A stretch of DNA of 64,000 nt from Morinoia aosen (lineage: Eukaryota > Arthropoda > Malacostraca > Amphipoda > Talitridae): assembly GCA_030386875.1 (NCBI GenBank), contig CM059563.1:31100139-31164138 (forward strand). Reading direction: 5' to 3'. A program made the position numbers and the translations under genes. The notes under the pieces are model-generated. The model searched no databases. It saw only the letters and a program-made list of their open reading frames with translations, and was not told the origin of the DNA. Below, piece after piece: positions 11,482-23,254 of the stretch (positions within the stretch are counted from its first letter, which is position 1; each line of letters begins with the position of its first letter).

Positions 11482-12697
11482 TGTCATGGAGCCTTCTCGT
11501 ATGTCACTCTTTATTCTCTTTTCATCTTTTTCGTATAAATGGCTCTCTTTTGATGGTCGTGATTTATTAATCACTTTCTTTTATTTTTGGTTAACGTAGA
11601 TAAAGTGGGACTTTTCAATGTCCATGAATTTAATTAGTGAGCAAGTATCGAATTAATGTGAATGGTAGCAATTGATATAAATTGGTAGCGTGGAGTATCT
11701 CTCCACAGATCATGATAACTCATCTTCCTAACCAGCAGGAAATTATACACAATCGCACATCGATATTTATTCCCTAATCTCATTACAAAAGGATATTCTA
11801 AAAGTGAAGTAGACCTAACGCACTAAGTTACATTTTATTAATATTTTTAATAAACGCTGATGGCAAGGACACAATATGCTGAAGGCAAACGATTACATAA
11901 GCTGAAGGCAAAGACATAATATATGCTGAAGGCAAAAACGAATTAAGTGAATGCTAAAGGCATAATAACGATAATCCTACGCCCAGAAGGGAGGCAATGA
12001 GGATGTTACCTAATGGACATATGACATGATGGACTTAGCTTTGTTTCGAAATCCGGAAGATGGCTATATCGTGTGTACGCCGAGGCATTTATCAATTACT
12101 TTAATTTAACAGGTATGAGGAATCACTAGTGGTACACATTTCAAAGGAGAAAACGATGCCCAGCCCGAAGGCAGGCATTCAAGATGCGTTAAGGCGTCCT
12201 TTCTCTGAGGGAGGCCTCGGACGTACTGACTCTTGCGCTGGGAGCTTACCCTCTCGGTCGTTCAGCGTCACGCCCTTCTCAAAGCGGTAGCTTACATTGT
12301 AATCTTAATACAGATTATTCCTCAATCAAGCGATTATGCACGACTTTAGCGTATCGAATTATATAAGCAAAGGGAAACATTAATTCTCGCTAACCGCACA
12401 AATGATCTAATTAACATGGGCTATTGAATAATGACAGAAATATCAGTGAAGAATCTCTCTTGTGTCGGTATTCGGCAGCTCCTTCAGTCCGTTGATGTCT
12501 TTGCTTCTTCCGCGATCTCGGAGTCGACGTAGAGGAGATATAAAGGGGAAGAAGAATAACTACTTAGAACGATTCGCGAAGTCTGATAACCGTTTCCCGA
12601 AGCACACGACGTCTCTCCTCGGCTGCTTTGGATCATCCTGAACATATAGAGGCGTCCCTCGTTCTGAAGATCCTTACGTTGTGATAAGATCACAACA
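11482..12697 (-). repeat. 5' LTR of the retrotransposon
   Basis: This is the partner of 6633-7848 at a constant offset of 4849 bases. It starts TGTCATGG and ends CACAACA on the plus strand, 1216 bp long. In the element's own orientation it is the upstream LTR and lies next to the primer binding site. Confidence 0.9.
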
Positions 12698-15600
12698 CTC
12701 TTGCATTTCTATGTAATGTAGGCCAGTGAGCGGCATCTCGTCCTGACAGGAGCTGCAGAAGCAGTACTTATTTGTGATATACTCGCTGCATTAGGCTTAA
12801 ACATAACGCTGCGGTGTCACGCTCGCCTTTAAAGCATTAATCAAATTCGCGCGTGAGCACATATTGGCCTGACCGCGGCGGAGGTTGTGCAGCGTGCAGA
12901 GCTGATCAGTTTTAATGCGACTCCTCTGATTGCTCCTAATTCACTCAAGGGATGATCGTAATTGACTCTGAGCGATCCCCTTGAACAATTAACGGAGTGC
13001 GAGCCTCATCAGCGCCAGCGACAGCAACAAATTCCTTCAAACGGAAGACGTCGCCACTCCAGCATCACTCGCAGGATTTGGTGAGCGGCCGCCCTCATGA
13101 ATTAAGGAGTTCATCAGGCGCGGGCCGTGAGCCGCTTTACCGGCTGCAGTGCGCTCTTTACTTAGCGTTTGTCGTGGAAATCTCTCGCTCTGGAGCACTC
13201 CAAGCCGCATCGGGTACTGCGGCGCGTCTTCTAATTTTCGCGTAATTGGCCGTTGTTTGTACTATCGTTCCGAAATCCTGGTCATGGTTAGTGTTCACAT
13301 CACATCACGGGTTGTGACTCTTGACTGAATCAAGCTTCTCTTTCACACGCTGTTGCTTTATCACCAGTGTAAGTGATCTGTGGAGTGTGTTCCTTCGATG
13401 TGTGCCATCTTGTTTCTTCCGCCAGAGGAAAACTGAACAGCCGTGACCTGAGAATGATTTAAATAATTCTGCAATGTGTCCAGTGATCTAGAAATTTTAT
13501 ACCATCCCTTACCTGCCTTTGAGAGGCTGGTCAACGTCCTCCTGTGTTATACCTCAAAACAATGACAGTAATTATTTTACTACCTTTTTGTAGGTAATTT
13601 AACCAAGTTCTCTTACATGCTCGGCCTCCGCTTGGGACGTACGAGAAGTGAACGTCAATACATTTGTGTAATTTGCACCTTGGGGAACTCCCTTCCGCAA
13701 TTCGAAACTTCTGAACTCGGGAACCACTAGGCGAGATTTTGTGAGCACTAAAGCAACTTTATAGCCGCAAAAAAATCTCGAAACGTATCGTATTCAAAAA
13801 GGCTGCACATAAGCATCCCACTGGAACGCATTTCATCTGCATCCACTCAAAATTCCAGCACAGGAACAAATCTGAAACCTCAAGATTCCCATGTTGACTG
13901 ATAAAGGACCCAAGGGATGAGAGAAATGGTTACGAGTACGCGGTGTTACGAAGCCATTGTTCTGCTATCGGAAAGTTTCTGGCGTATTGTGTCCTGTGTT
14001 CGGAGGCTGAATTTTCGCATATGCTTTTCTTTTAGTGAGTAGCGACAAAATCTTTTGTAGTCCTCCAGTGCGGCTTCATTTACATTCCCGTCTAATGCTC
14101 GTCCTTGTTGACGTTATTTTCACTCAGAATCGACTGGATGGCTATCAGTAATTTTTTTATGTGGTCTTCACTCACTAGATCCAGTTACTTTGTCTTTTAC
14201 ACTTACTACTGTCAGTCCCTGCCCTGCTTTGCGCGTACGCCTCGGTCTCTTGCTATTTTATGTTTACCTCAGGTTTTATTAGATAATCTTGGAAAGTGCT
14301 GCGCCCCACATAAAATCCTTACACACACTTTCCCAGAAAAGTTCACCGTTACAACTTCTTTCGACCAGATTGAGGTTCTTAAAAATTCATAATCTTGATC
14401 ACCTCTCGTGTACACTGGGGTGGGGAAGAAGTGTTGATTGCATGTAACGTAGCCGACCAGGGTTGTGGGGTTATAGTATTAAGCTCATCGGGTGAAGGTC
14501 TGACTGCAGAACTGATTTTCTTCGAGGAGTACCTGCTGCCGTCCCTAGCTCTGAGTGAAGCAGATGCGCTGGAGGGCATGGCATCTCTGCGTATCTTGAA
14601 GACATGCCGCCCCTCACGAAGCCTCGCTGCAATGCGTCCTCGCCGTGCCTTCAACATGTCCAGGCCTGCAGAAGTTATATCACGGCGCTGTCGTGATTGC
14701 AGATTTTGCGCCATTTGTGGTAAATTGGAGGGTGAAAAAATCGTATGAAATATGTAGTGATCCACTTTGTGCCTAATGAGTGCGTTAATTAAATATGTTT
14801 CCTATACTTATTTTGATGCAAAAAAATGTAGTCGAGCTTGTTACAGCGTGGCGTTACCCCGATCTATAAAATTAAACAAATTAAATCACGGAAAACATTG
14901 TACTCAAAAATTTTCTTGCAACATCAGCTGTATAGGGTCCTCATTTTATCCCTACAGCAAATGAAATACGGGACAGAGGGCTTGGTTTCTTGGCACCATT
15001 TTCATTTCTTGATGATTCTTTACATCACCAGCTCGTCAGAAATAGTCAGTTAAAATAAAAATCATTACACAGTTCGACAAACTAACAATAAAACGCTCAC
15101 TGAAATTAGAGTTGGTGCTGGCTCCGGTCTTTCAAGCGCTTTGTCGCTCCATCTGCAATTCCCTCGTTTTTTAAGCTCACAAATCAGAAAGTATGCTATA
15201 ATACGCCCGATAAATTTATACTAAGACCCTACATACCTTAAAACACCACATATGTATTGTTTAATCATCCACCATATCTAAAAAGTTCCGATCGAAATGA
15301 AATAATTCACTTTTATTCGTTTCCTTCAACACTTGCTCCATTATGATTAGCAGATCAGCGGAAGCAGGCCTGGAGATACAGGAGACATTTGTCCTCGTCC
15401 AATATGTACGTTGTGAAGTTGATCCTTTTCAGTAACAACGCTGACCAGTCTCAGAAAAATCGTAGCACTTTGTACTGAGCTGCTCTCGGTCCAAAATTTT
15501 TATTTACGGTAGGAAGCATTTTTTCCCCTTATTCTCTTGTCCGTGTGATCTAGAGGGCAGTCCTGCTTGAATGGTTCGCAATATACTTTTTGTGAGATTG

Positions 15601-16572
15601 CCTTTGTTTCTGTATATTTCTTCTCATGTCACCTCTTCGAGGAGCTAACGCTCTTTTATTGCCGATGTGGCGAGCTGTACGAACTGAGGCAAAGAAATTT
15701 CCCCATTGTCGTGCCCCTTAAAGGGAATCTTTGCTGAGTTTCAAGGAGATGATCGCTTCGATGAGTGGTCCTTGATAACGCTGGATGTAACATGAACCCA
15801 TTTCTTTCAACTGGTAACATAAGTTACTGCTTGATAAATACAATGCTGGTAACAATAGGTAACTGTAAGATACCTATAGTTACTGTTACAATACTACACT
15901 ATAAAGCACAGCACTGAAAGTACTTTAGCGATAAATGGTACTACAGCAATAAAGGGATAATCTGATAATTTTTTTTTTGAGTCACTCCACGTAAGCCATG
16001 CTTTACACGTGTCTCTGATGCTGGATGTGTGCGATGCGTCGAGCTCCTTCAGTTGTCAGCGACACTCATGAGCGACTGAAGTCAGAGTAATTTTGTCAAG
16101 GAAGGCGTTGTCATTAAACGCAGTGATCCAAACATAAACCCTTATGCAAGTTTTGTTTGTTCTCGTACCTTTTATGCTCACGGCGCTCAACATATTTACC
16201 AGATCTCTGGTAAGATTTCTGACGCATTGGAATGCGCTTTTTATTTCAATATTTTCATCCTGGGTATTTTAAGACGAACATCCAGATCGAACTACACTAG
16301 CAGATATTCTCCGAGTACTCGTGTATCAAAGCTACTTAACAAAGAATTTGAGACGTGTCAGATGGGAAGAAATTTTTTTAGGAAAACTGGAGCAGGTGCT
16401 TGAAAGGGTCATGAGCTAACTACTGCAGTGTCTGGCAGAGTCACCTCGATGCTGGAGGCATTCGTGTGGTGAAGGTTGGCTCCGCACACTTGCCGCCTAG
16501 CCGTGGTCTCAATAATTCATGTTCTGTAGACTGTCTCAGGGCAAGTTTCCATCCGAGAGCCATGGTTGTATG
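12698..16572. other. Unique DNA with a G+C-balanced patch, no gene recognised
   Basis: 12790-13245 is G+C-balanced and rich in TAAT and AATTA cores, as enhancer-type conserved elements often are. An 82-codon frame lies in it without recognisable homology. At 14379-14765 both strands are open (117 codons plus, 128 codons minus) in a locally G+C-rich patch. The minus frame is Arg/Ser-rich. I recognise neither product, and overlapping open frames on both strands suggest composition as the cause. The remainder is A+T-rich and featureless apart from the repeats at about 15811-15900. Confidence 0.5.
15811..15900. repeat. Cluster of GGTAAC / GTTAC(T) inverted repeats
   Basis: Within about 90 bases the motif GGTAAC occurs three times in direct orientation, and its complement GTTAC occurs three times. 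They include GTAACT paired with AGTTAC, and TAGGTA paired with TACCTA nested between them. The segment could form a small cruciform or RNA hairpin. Its origin is unknown. Confidence 0.5.
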
Positions 16573-17905
16573 AGCAGGTTACTTTGGGGTTGAGTTAACT
16601 TTGTTCGACCCATGGATCATCGAAGGTCAGGTGCTAGTCAGGACGTCACTATGTCAGCAGGTTACTTTGGGGTTGAGTTAACTTCGTTCGACCCATGGAT
16701 CATCGAAGGTCAGGTGCTAGTCAGGACGTCACTATATCAGCAGGTTACTTTGGGGTTGAGTTAACTTTGTTCGACCCATGGATCATCGAAGGTCAGGTGC
16801 TAGTCAGGACGTCACTATGTCAGCAGGTTACTTTGGGGTTGAGTTTAACTTCGTTCGACCCATGGATCATCGATGGTCAGGTGCTAGTCAGGACGTCACT
16901 ATATCAGCAGGTTACTTTGGGGTTGAGTTAACTTTGTTCGACCCATGGAGAATCGAAGGTCAGGTGCTAGTCAGGACGTCACTATATCAGCAGGTTACTT
17001 TGGGGTTGAGTTAACTTCGTTCGACCCATGGATCATCGAAGGTCAGGTGCTAGTCAGGACGTCACTATATCAGCAGGTTACTTTGGGGTTGAGTTAACTT
17101 TGTTCGACCCATGGATCATCGAAGGTCAGGTGCTAGTCAGGAAGTCACTATGTCAGCAGGTTACTTTGGGGTTGTGTTAACTTCGTTCGACCCATGGATC
17201 ATCGAAGGTCAGGTGCAAGTCAGGACGTCACTATATCAGCAGGTTACTTTGGGGTTGAGTTAACTTTGTTCGACCCATGGATCATCGAAGGTCAGGTGCT
17301 AGTTAGGACGTCACTATATCAGCAGGTTACTTTGTGGTTGAGTTAACTTCGTTCGACCCATAGATCATCGAAGGTCAGGTGCTAGTCAGGACGTCACTAT
17401 ATCAGCAGGTTACTTTGGGGTTGAGTTAACTTTGTTCGACCCATGGATCATCGAAGGTCAGGTGCTAGTCAGGACGTCACTATATCAGCAGGTTACTTTG
17501 GGGCTGAGTTAACTTCGTTCGACCCATGGATCATCGAAGGTCAGGTGCTAGTCAGGACGTCACTATATCAGCAGGTTACTTTGGGGTTGAGTTAACTTTG
17601 TTCGACCCATGGATCATCGAAGGTCAGGTGCTAGTCAGGACGTCACTATATCAGCAGGTTACTTTGGGGTTGAGTTAACTTCGTTCGACCCATGGATCAT
17701 CGAAGGTCAGGTGCTAGTCAGGACGTCACTATGTCAGCAGGTTACTTTGGGGTTGAGTTAACTTTGTTCGACCCATGGATCATCGAAGGTCAGGTGCTAG
17801 TCAGGACGTCACTATATCAGCAGGTTACTTTGGGGTTGAGTTAACTTCGTTCGACCCATGGATCATCGAAGGTCAGGTGCTAGTCAGAACGTTAAAATGT
17901 CAGCC
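16573..17905. repeat. 83-bp satellite array, 16 units in a 166-bp higher-order pattern
   Basis: About 16 head-to-tail units of 83 bp, each containing GTTAAC, GTTCGACCCATGG, ATCATCGAAGGTCAGG and a GACGTCACTAT segment. Units alternate strictly between ACTTTGTTCG and ACTTCGTTCG along the whole array, so the true repeat is a 166-bp dimer. Small irregularities include one 84-bp unit (extra T near 16846), a GAGAATCG variant near 16948 and a TAGATC variant near 17361. The last unit decays after about 17885. The period is not a multiple of three, so open frames across it (such as 16695-16931) rotate frame and are not genes. Confidence 0.95.
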
Positions 17906-20900
17906 GATCGAAACTCCGCTTGCTGAGAGCACAAGCGAAGCATCCGTGTGCATGACGATCTCCGTAAGTGATTGTGGGTCAAAAAACGGTCTTCAAATGC
18001 TTCCTAACATTTCAGACACAGAGTTTCCTTGATGCTTAAGACCCATTCTATGCCTATGTTCATTTAGCGCCGACCGGTCCCAGTTCAGAGAGGACTGCAA
18101 ATCTTGGACGCAAGCGGCGGAGCCTCCATCACCACCAAGTGTCCCGGAGCGCACGCGACTCCTATCGCTTCTAGTCTCAATTGCCTCGTCTAAATCATCT
18201 TAATGGTATTGCGCTCGGATGAATTACCGTGCCATTGTTTCTTCTCACTTCTGCCGAAATCGTGCGTAGTCTTGCTATTTTTCATGTCCCGCTCATGGCT
18301 TTGCCAAACGGCATCCGTTATCTCTCAAGGTTGATAAATAGGAGGGTTTCAGTGAAAGCAAACCTCTATGAATATATTTCATGAGTTGAATGTAATTCAC
18401 AGGAGAATATTAGGCACAGTGAAATTATGATTGATAATGGTGCGTGTTGGGGGCTTTAAATTATTTCTTTTGTGACTCGTTTGAAAACTATGTGTCATCC
18501 GAGAGGTTATTGGGCTCGTAGAATGTAATAAAAAAGTAATATCTCGTACGAGTAGGATCCCAATTGCTCGTGGAAGCATAAAACTGTGACGGATGGGAAA
18601 CCTTCCTGCAATTTGTTCTAAATGCTCTCGAGTGAGCAGTCATCGTCATTTTAGAAGATGGGCGTAAATTAGCTCGTCTCTTTGTCATTATTCATGCGCG
18701 GTGTTACAGAAGCTGATGAAGTAAAATGTTCTCTCAATTGGTAACCTTCAATTACCAAAAATGCACCAACTTTCAATATCTGGATGCGCGAAGCGACGTG
18801 AACTCTTCCAGATGAACTCTTCAACATGAACTGAACTCTTTTTCTGTCTCGATTCTTGTGCTGTTTTGCATAGTTCACATTTTATCGCATTTTTCATATC
18901 AAAGTTCATCATAAAACCGCATTAACAAGAATATTTTCATCCACATCTCTTTCGACCGCTTTCCCAAGCTGAAGTAGCATTTCCATTTTTCTAGTATGTG
19001 ACTAAGTTTTGATTAGATTGCCCGGGTGTCTAGTGTTAGCAACATTATTCCTACACTCAAAGAAAATTTTTCCCTTGCCACGCAGCCCTACATTTAGAGC
19101 GAGCATGTCGATGCTCGAAAATCTTGAACCTTGGACCGCGAGATGTCGGTTGGCTGGACTGGCTGACGGGGCTCGCTACGAGAGCCCTAATCCTGTTAGG
19201 CAATCAGTGCCGGTCATTAAGGGCCTGCCTTATTCATTACAAAGTCCTGCTGACCCTTGCTGCAAGAAAGGACTCTGCCATGGAGGCGGCTTTTGGCCCT
19301 CCGATGTTCGTGGACTGCAGGCTGACGTAATGGCCTGCAGTTTCCGTACAACTGCTGGCTGCGATCGCACTGGATGACATAAGCAATACTCCTCCATAGC
19401 GCTGCATGGGATCGCTCCCCCAAATATTCTACCATTGGAGTCAGGGCCAAAATCTTTCGGGGCTAAAATGGATACCATGGATACAAATGGTTCTTCCTAA
19501 TTTGATATTACTACCGTGAATGCTCCTATCTGCGCATATTCAGCAATACATATAGGTTGCCTGTCACTATTTTTAAATCTATTTTCAACTATATATTCAA
19601 CTCAAACTGTGCATTATGAAAATTGTTTCTTAAGGCTATTACGATGGACAAATTCCATGCTTTTAACTCTTTAGTAGTTATTTCTTCAATTTGTTGTTAA
19701 GTTCCGCAATTTTTTGATTTGTGTTAGGCTTCCGAAGAGAGACGAGGGATCCGTCTTGAAGGACTGGTTTTGCTGGTCCGTAGGTCTTTGAAGCAGCCGA
19801 AAACAAGTGATTGGTCCGACAGGAAACGGAATTCGGAAGGAACGGCTCCGAAATATGGAAGGGGAGGCAAAAGGGACGATTTGATCCCTCTGCACTCTCA
19901 CCAGGAGGCAGAAAAAGAACACTTCTAAGGAGCCTCTGCTGAGTCAAACGTGCCATTTATTGTTAACGGAAGTTACTCTCGTATCCTGATGGTTCTCTTT
20001 CCTCTCTGAACAATGACACGAAATGAGCGTTCTATCTTTCGCAAGATTGTGAATCGTCTTGTGATTCTTATCAGTGGCATTTATTGTTCCCCTAAACTTC
20101 GCTCGAAGTTTATGAGAAGTTGAAAATATTGCGAACCCAATTTGTTTGTTTTCGAAAAGCAAGCTTCCCCTGACCATGCTTCTTTGGTTAAAAATTTACC
20201 TGAAGAGCTATTTCTTCACAGCCCACTTCTGGTCAAGTTCCAGTTCTTTCAATTTTCAATTCAGTGTCGAATCTTATGTAATGCAATTAAATATCCAATA
20301 ATGAAACGGACACAAATTTTGAACAATTATTTAGCTCTGCGTAAACTGATTGTCAAAATCTCTACTTTCTTTCTGTTGAAAAACACGTTCTCAATGGAGT
20401 CCACTCTGTCGGATCTAAAACTTGGAACTCGATCTCTACTTTTACTTTTGAAAAAAAATCATTCAGAGCATTCAAACCGAATCTTGAATCTGTGTAACTA
20501 TCCAGCTGTGGATAACTCTAACTGATCAAATAGCCTTTGCTCACCAGATCATTTGAATTAATTGAGTTATTTTTAATGAAATGAAATTGTTTCTCACGCT
20601 ATTTTAGAACATACTCCTCTTACTTCACTTTATGTCAAGCCATTATTTAATAGGTCATAATGTGTATCATAATAGTATAATAGTATACCTTAGAGTTAAT
20701 GTTTTCAGCTAATGCTGTACAAGTTGCTGAACTTATTAGGGCCTACAAGTAGCTAAACTTGAATGTATCCATTATACTCGTGCTAAATAATGATAGTATT
20801 GATGTATCACTACTGATAAGTAAATTGTTCAAATTGAAGCAACTTGACCAAGTCAGCGAATATTTTACTCTTATTTATAGAATTTACCGAACAACAGCGT

Positions 20901-23254
20901 CAAATAAATTCTCGCTGAATTTGAAAGCGAGTAGCTTTTGAAGAACGCGCGTCACTATAAACATGTTTGTACACTTTGAAAAGATATCTCAGAGCTGAGG
21001 TTTTCGTAAAGCAGCCGAGTTGATTTTATGCGGTGAGCTGTGCTGTGATATAATTTTTTCCACCCGAAGGTAACAGACTCGCACCTGTGCACGAAAGCCT
21101 AATTTTGGTAACTCGTTTTACGGTCCATAATTTTTTTCACCGAGTTGACTATAATGCGATGTTGGTTGCGTTAACAGAATTTCCTCGTAGCTGCCACCGC
21201 CAATCCTGCGCCTAGTTCTATGGTCGTCCAGGGATCAGAGCTGGCCCTCCCTCAGTCGGGAAATATCACTCGCATCCTCTTTTCTCTTACGAGCGCAATG
21301 ATTCCTTATGACTTTTGGGTGTGTGCGAGTCTTATCGCATCTCCGTTCCCCCCATGAAGGCGTCCTATCTATGGGTCCCTCGACAACCCTAGCGATTCCT
21401 GGCCATGCCATCTTAAGGTCTGCAGACGCACTGCTCCAGGCTGCGCTTCACCCGGGGACTAATGAATTGCCGTGATAGACCAGCGATAGCGTCCTGATTC
21501 GCACCACGGGAACATGAGAGATGGAAACGTATATCTTAGCGCCGGTTTGATTGCGTCTCGGGGAATGTACAGGGGAACTGCGCTAGCTAAATGTAATAGC
21601 ATCAATCCGCACACGAAGCATAGCAAACGAGATGCTAGTGATCTTAGATTGTTGATCAGGACTTCTAAGCGAACCCCGAGTGCCTCTCAACTTTTGGAGC
21701 GGGACTTGATTCAATATTTAATGCAAATTCGCATCACTGTCTCCCGTCCTCCTCCCGTATGCATGTTCGCTACTGTACTTCTCGACTTTTTTATTCTTCG
21801 TCACAAACACAGCCTCGAGAGCTTTCAGAGTTTCTTTTAACCTCACTTGCATCTTTTACTTCACTCTGAAATTTTTGAATCTGCAGACCATGAAAGAATC
21901 ACTTAAATGTGCAGAACCACTCAGAGTCGTAAGCTTAGAGGCAAGTTGCGTTCCCTTTGTCTGAGCCTTCCATCAAAGTCTCTTTCAAAGATTCGCCACT
22001 GATATGTGAGCGACAGAAATTAGTGCCCTACCGTTCCTGGGGCGCTGCTGAGGAACGGCTGCCGTTATTTCCTCGTGTGGAGTTGCCTGCGCTCCTGATA
22101 AAGAAAGATGCGCAGGCGCTCGCTGGAATGGCCAAGAGGGGATGCACCGCGCTAAATGACGCAGTTTTGTATTTCTCAGGGATCTCTTCTACTGAAATGG
22201 TTCTTTGGCGGTACTTGAAAAATGACTTCTTTACCCAGCGTTTTGTACGAAGTTCACATGTCTTAAATATCAAAGAAAGTAATGGGAACATACCCATATA
22301 ACTACGAGCCCTTTTAAGTCAAAGATTCCATGAAATTAAATCTGCCTTCTGCTTAAAATTTTCTGCTTTAATTGCAGATGAACTACCTGTTTTGTATATG
22401 TGTGCGCTCTGTAAAATGAAGCTAAAACTTTCGCATCCTTTCGCCATTACGCATTTTTATGAAATCAAGTAACTTCAAATTTTCTATTCTGATAGAATTT
22501 TTTGCCACAATAAAGTTTTAGATGCCTGATTATTTCGTAAGAAAAGCCGTACTTTTTTGTACATTTTCATTTTTCAGGAAAAAATTTCTTGAATTCAACT
22601 ATTATTCAACTGTCATAAATACCGTGGTAAGCGCTAGATTAGTAATGGACAAATGCCTTGCTGTTTCTCTATAAATATTAAATGTTAGTCTTACGTATGG
22701 GAGCAACTCACTGCATCAGAAGAGTTACCCTTCATTAGGGTCACACTTTCATTTCGCGGCTCAACATTTTGGTGACGAGGAGCAAGGCTGAGAGCTGCTC
22801 GCGACTCCCGCGCCGCCCCTTACGAAGTTACGTGATAACTTCTCCTGGAAGTCCATCCGCTTTTTGACGGCACTTTATAATTGCTCGCTAATTTTTTAAT
22901 TTCTTTTCAAGTTTTCTCCGCGATAAAGATTAAAACGTAAAATATCAGCGCCAAATGTGCAACCCGATCAAATAAAAATTGGACCTGTGAATGTGGACTT
23001 CACACGGTCGTTATTTGCTTATTGCAGTTTGAAAGTTGTCTTGTAATATTTTGTGAATAATTCACTGTGTCCCGTTTCTTCAATCTTTTTATTTCTTTTT
23101 TTAACGCGCCACGCGAGTACACAAAACTTTCAGCGATGTTAGGGTAGGACATCGTATTTAAAATTTATTAGGCGAGTTGTATTCGCGTCGCGATTTGGGT
23201 CGTGTTGGTTGTGCAGAGTGTGTCGCTACTGAGATACTTTTTGTTCAGATATTT
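17906..23254. other. Unique non-coding DNA, no gene recognised
   Basis: G+C-richer blocks lie at about 18060-18180, 19080-19460 and 21180-21500. The 19080-19460 block is open on both strands (122 codons plus at 19009-19377, 82 codons minus at 19230-19478) without recognisable homology. A 127-codon frame at 20142-20525 and a 114-codon frame at 21957-22301 are also unrecognised. One 19-bp word at 21584-21602 recurs exactly at 39517-39535. Confidence 0.5.

Larger units (their letters stand above)
6633..12697 (-). mobile_element. LTR retrotransposon, non-autonomous, complete, minus orientation
   Basis: The 6065-bp element has two 1216-bp direct repeats (6633-7848 and 11482-12697) starting TG and ending CA. 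Read on the minus strand the order is 5' LTR (12697 to 11482), two-base spacer, tRNA-like primer binding site (11479-11454), internal region, polypurine tract (7860-7849) and 3' LTR (7848 to 6633). The LTRs differ at only two positions, so insertion was recent. The 3.6-kb internal region has no gag, protease, reverse transcriptase or integrase that I can recognise, so the element would need another element's proteins (LARD-like). CTC flanks both ends, or CTCT if the first base of the left LTR is counted as shared. That is short for a typical 4-6-bp duplication. Family (Gypsy or BEL-like) cannot be settled without pol. Confidence 0.88.

Noticed and set aside
14379..14765. 128-codon minus and 117-codon plus frames as genes
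   Set aside because: They overlap on opposite strands in a G+C-rich patch, which by itself lengthens open frames; neither has a recognisable motif.
16695..17014. Open frames of 78 codons with repeated MDHRRSGASQDV peptides
   Set aside because: They are the 83-bp satellite read in rotating frames; the period is not a multiple of three and the frames stop after three units.
16573..17905. GTTCGACCC in every 83-bp unit as a Pol III B box, making the satellite tRNA-derived
   Set aside because: The flanking bases do not form a T stem, no acceptor stem or properly spaced A box exists, and the likeness is limited to nine bases.
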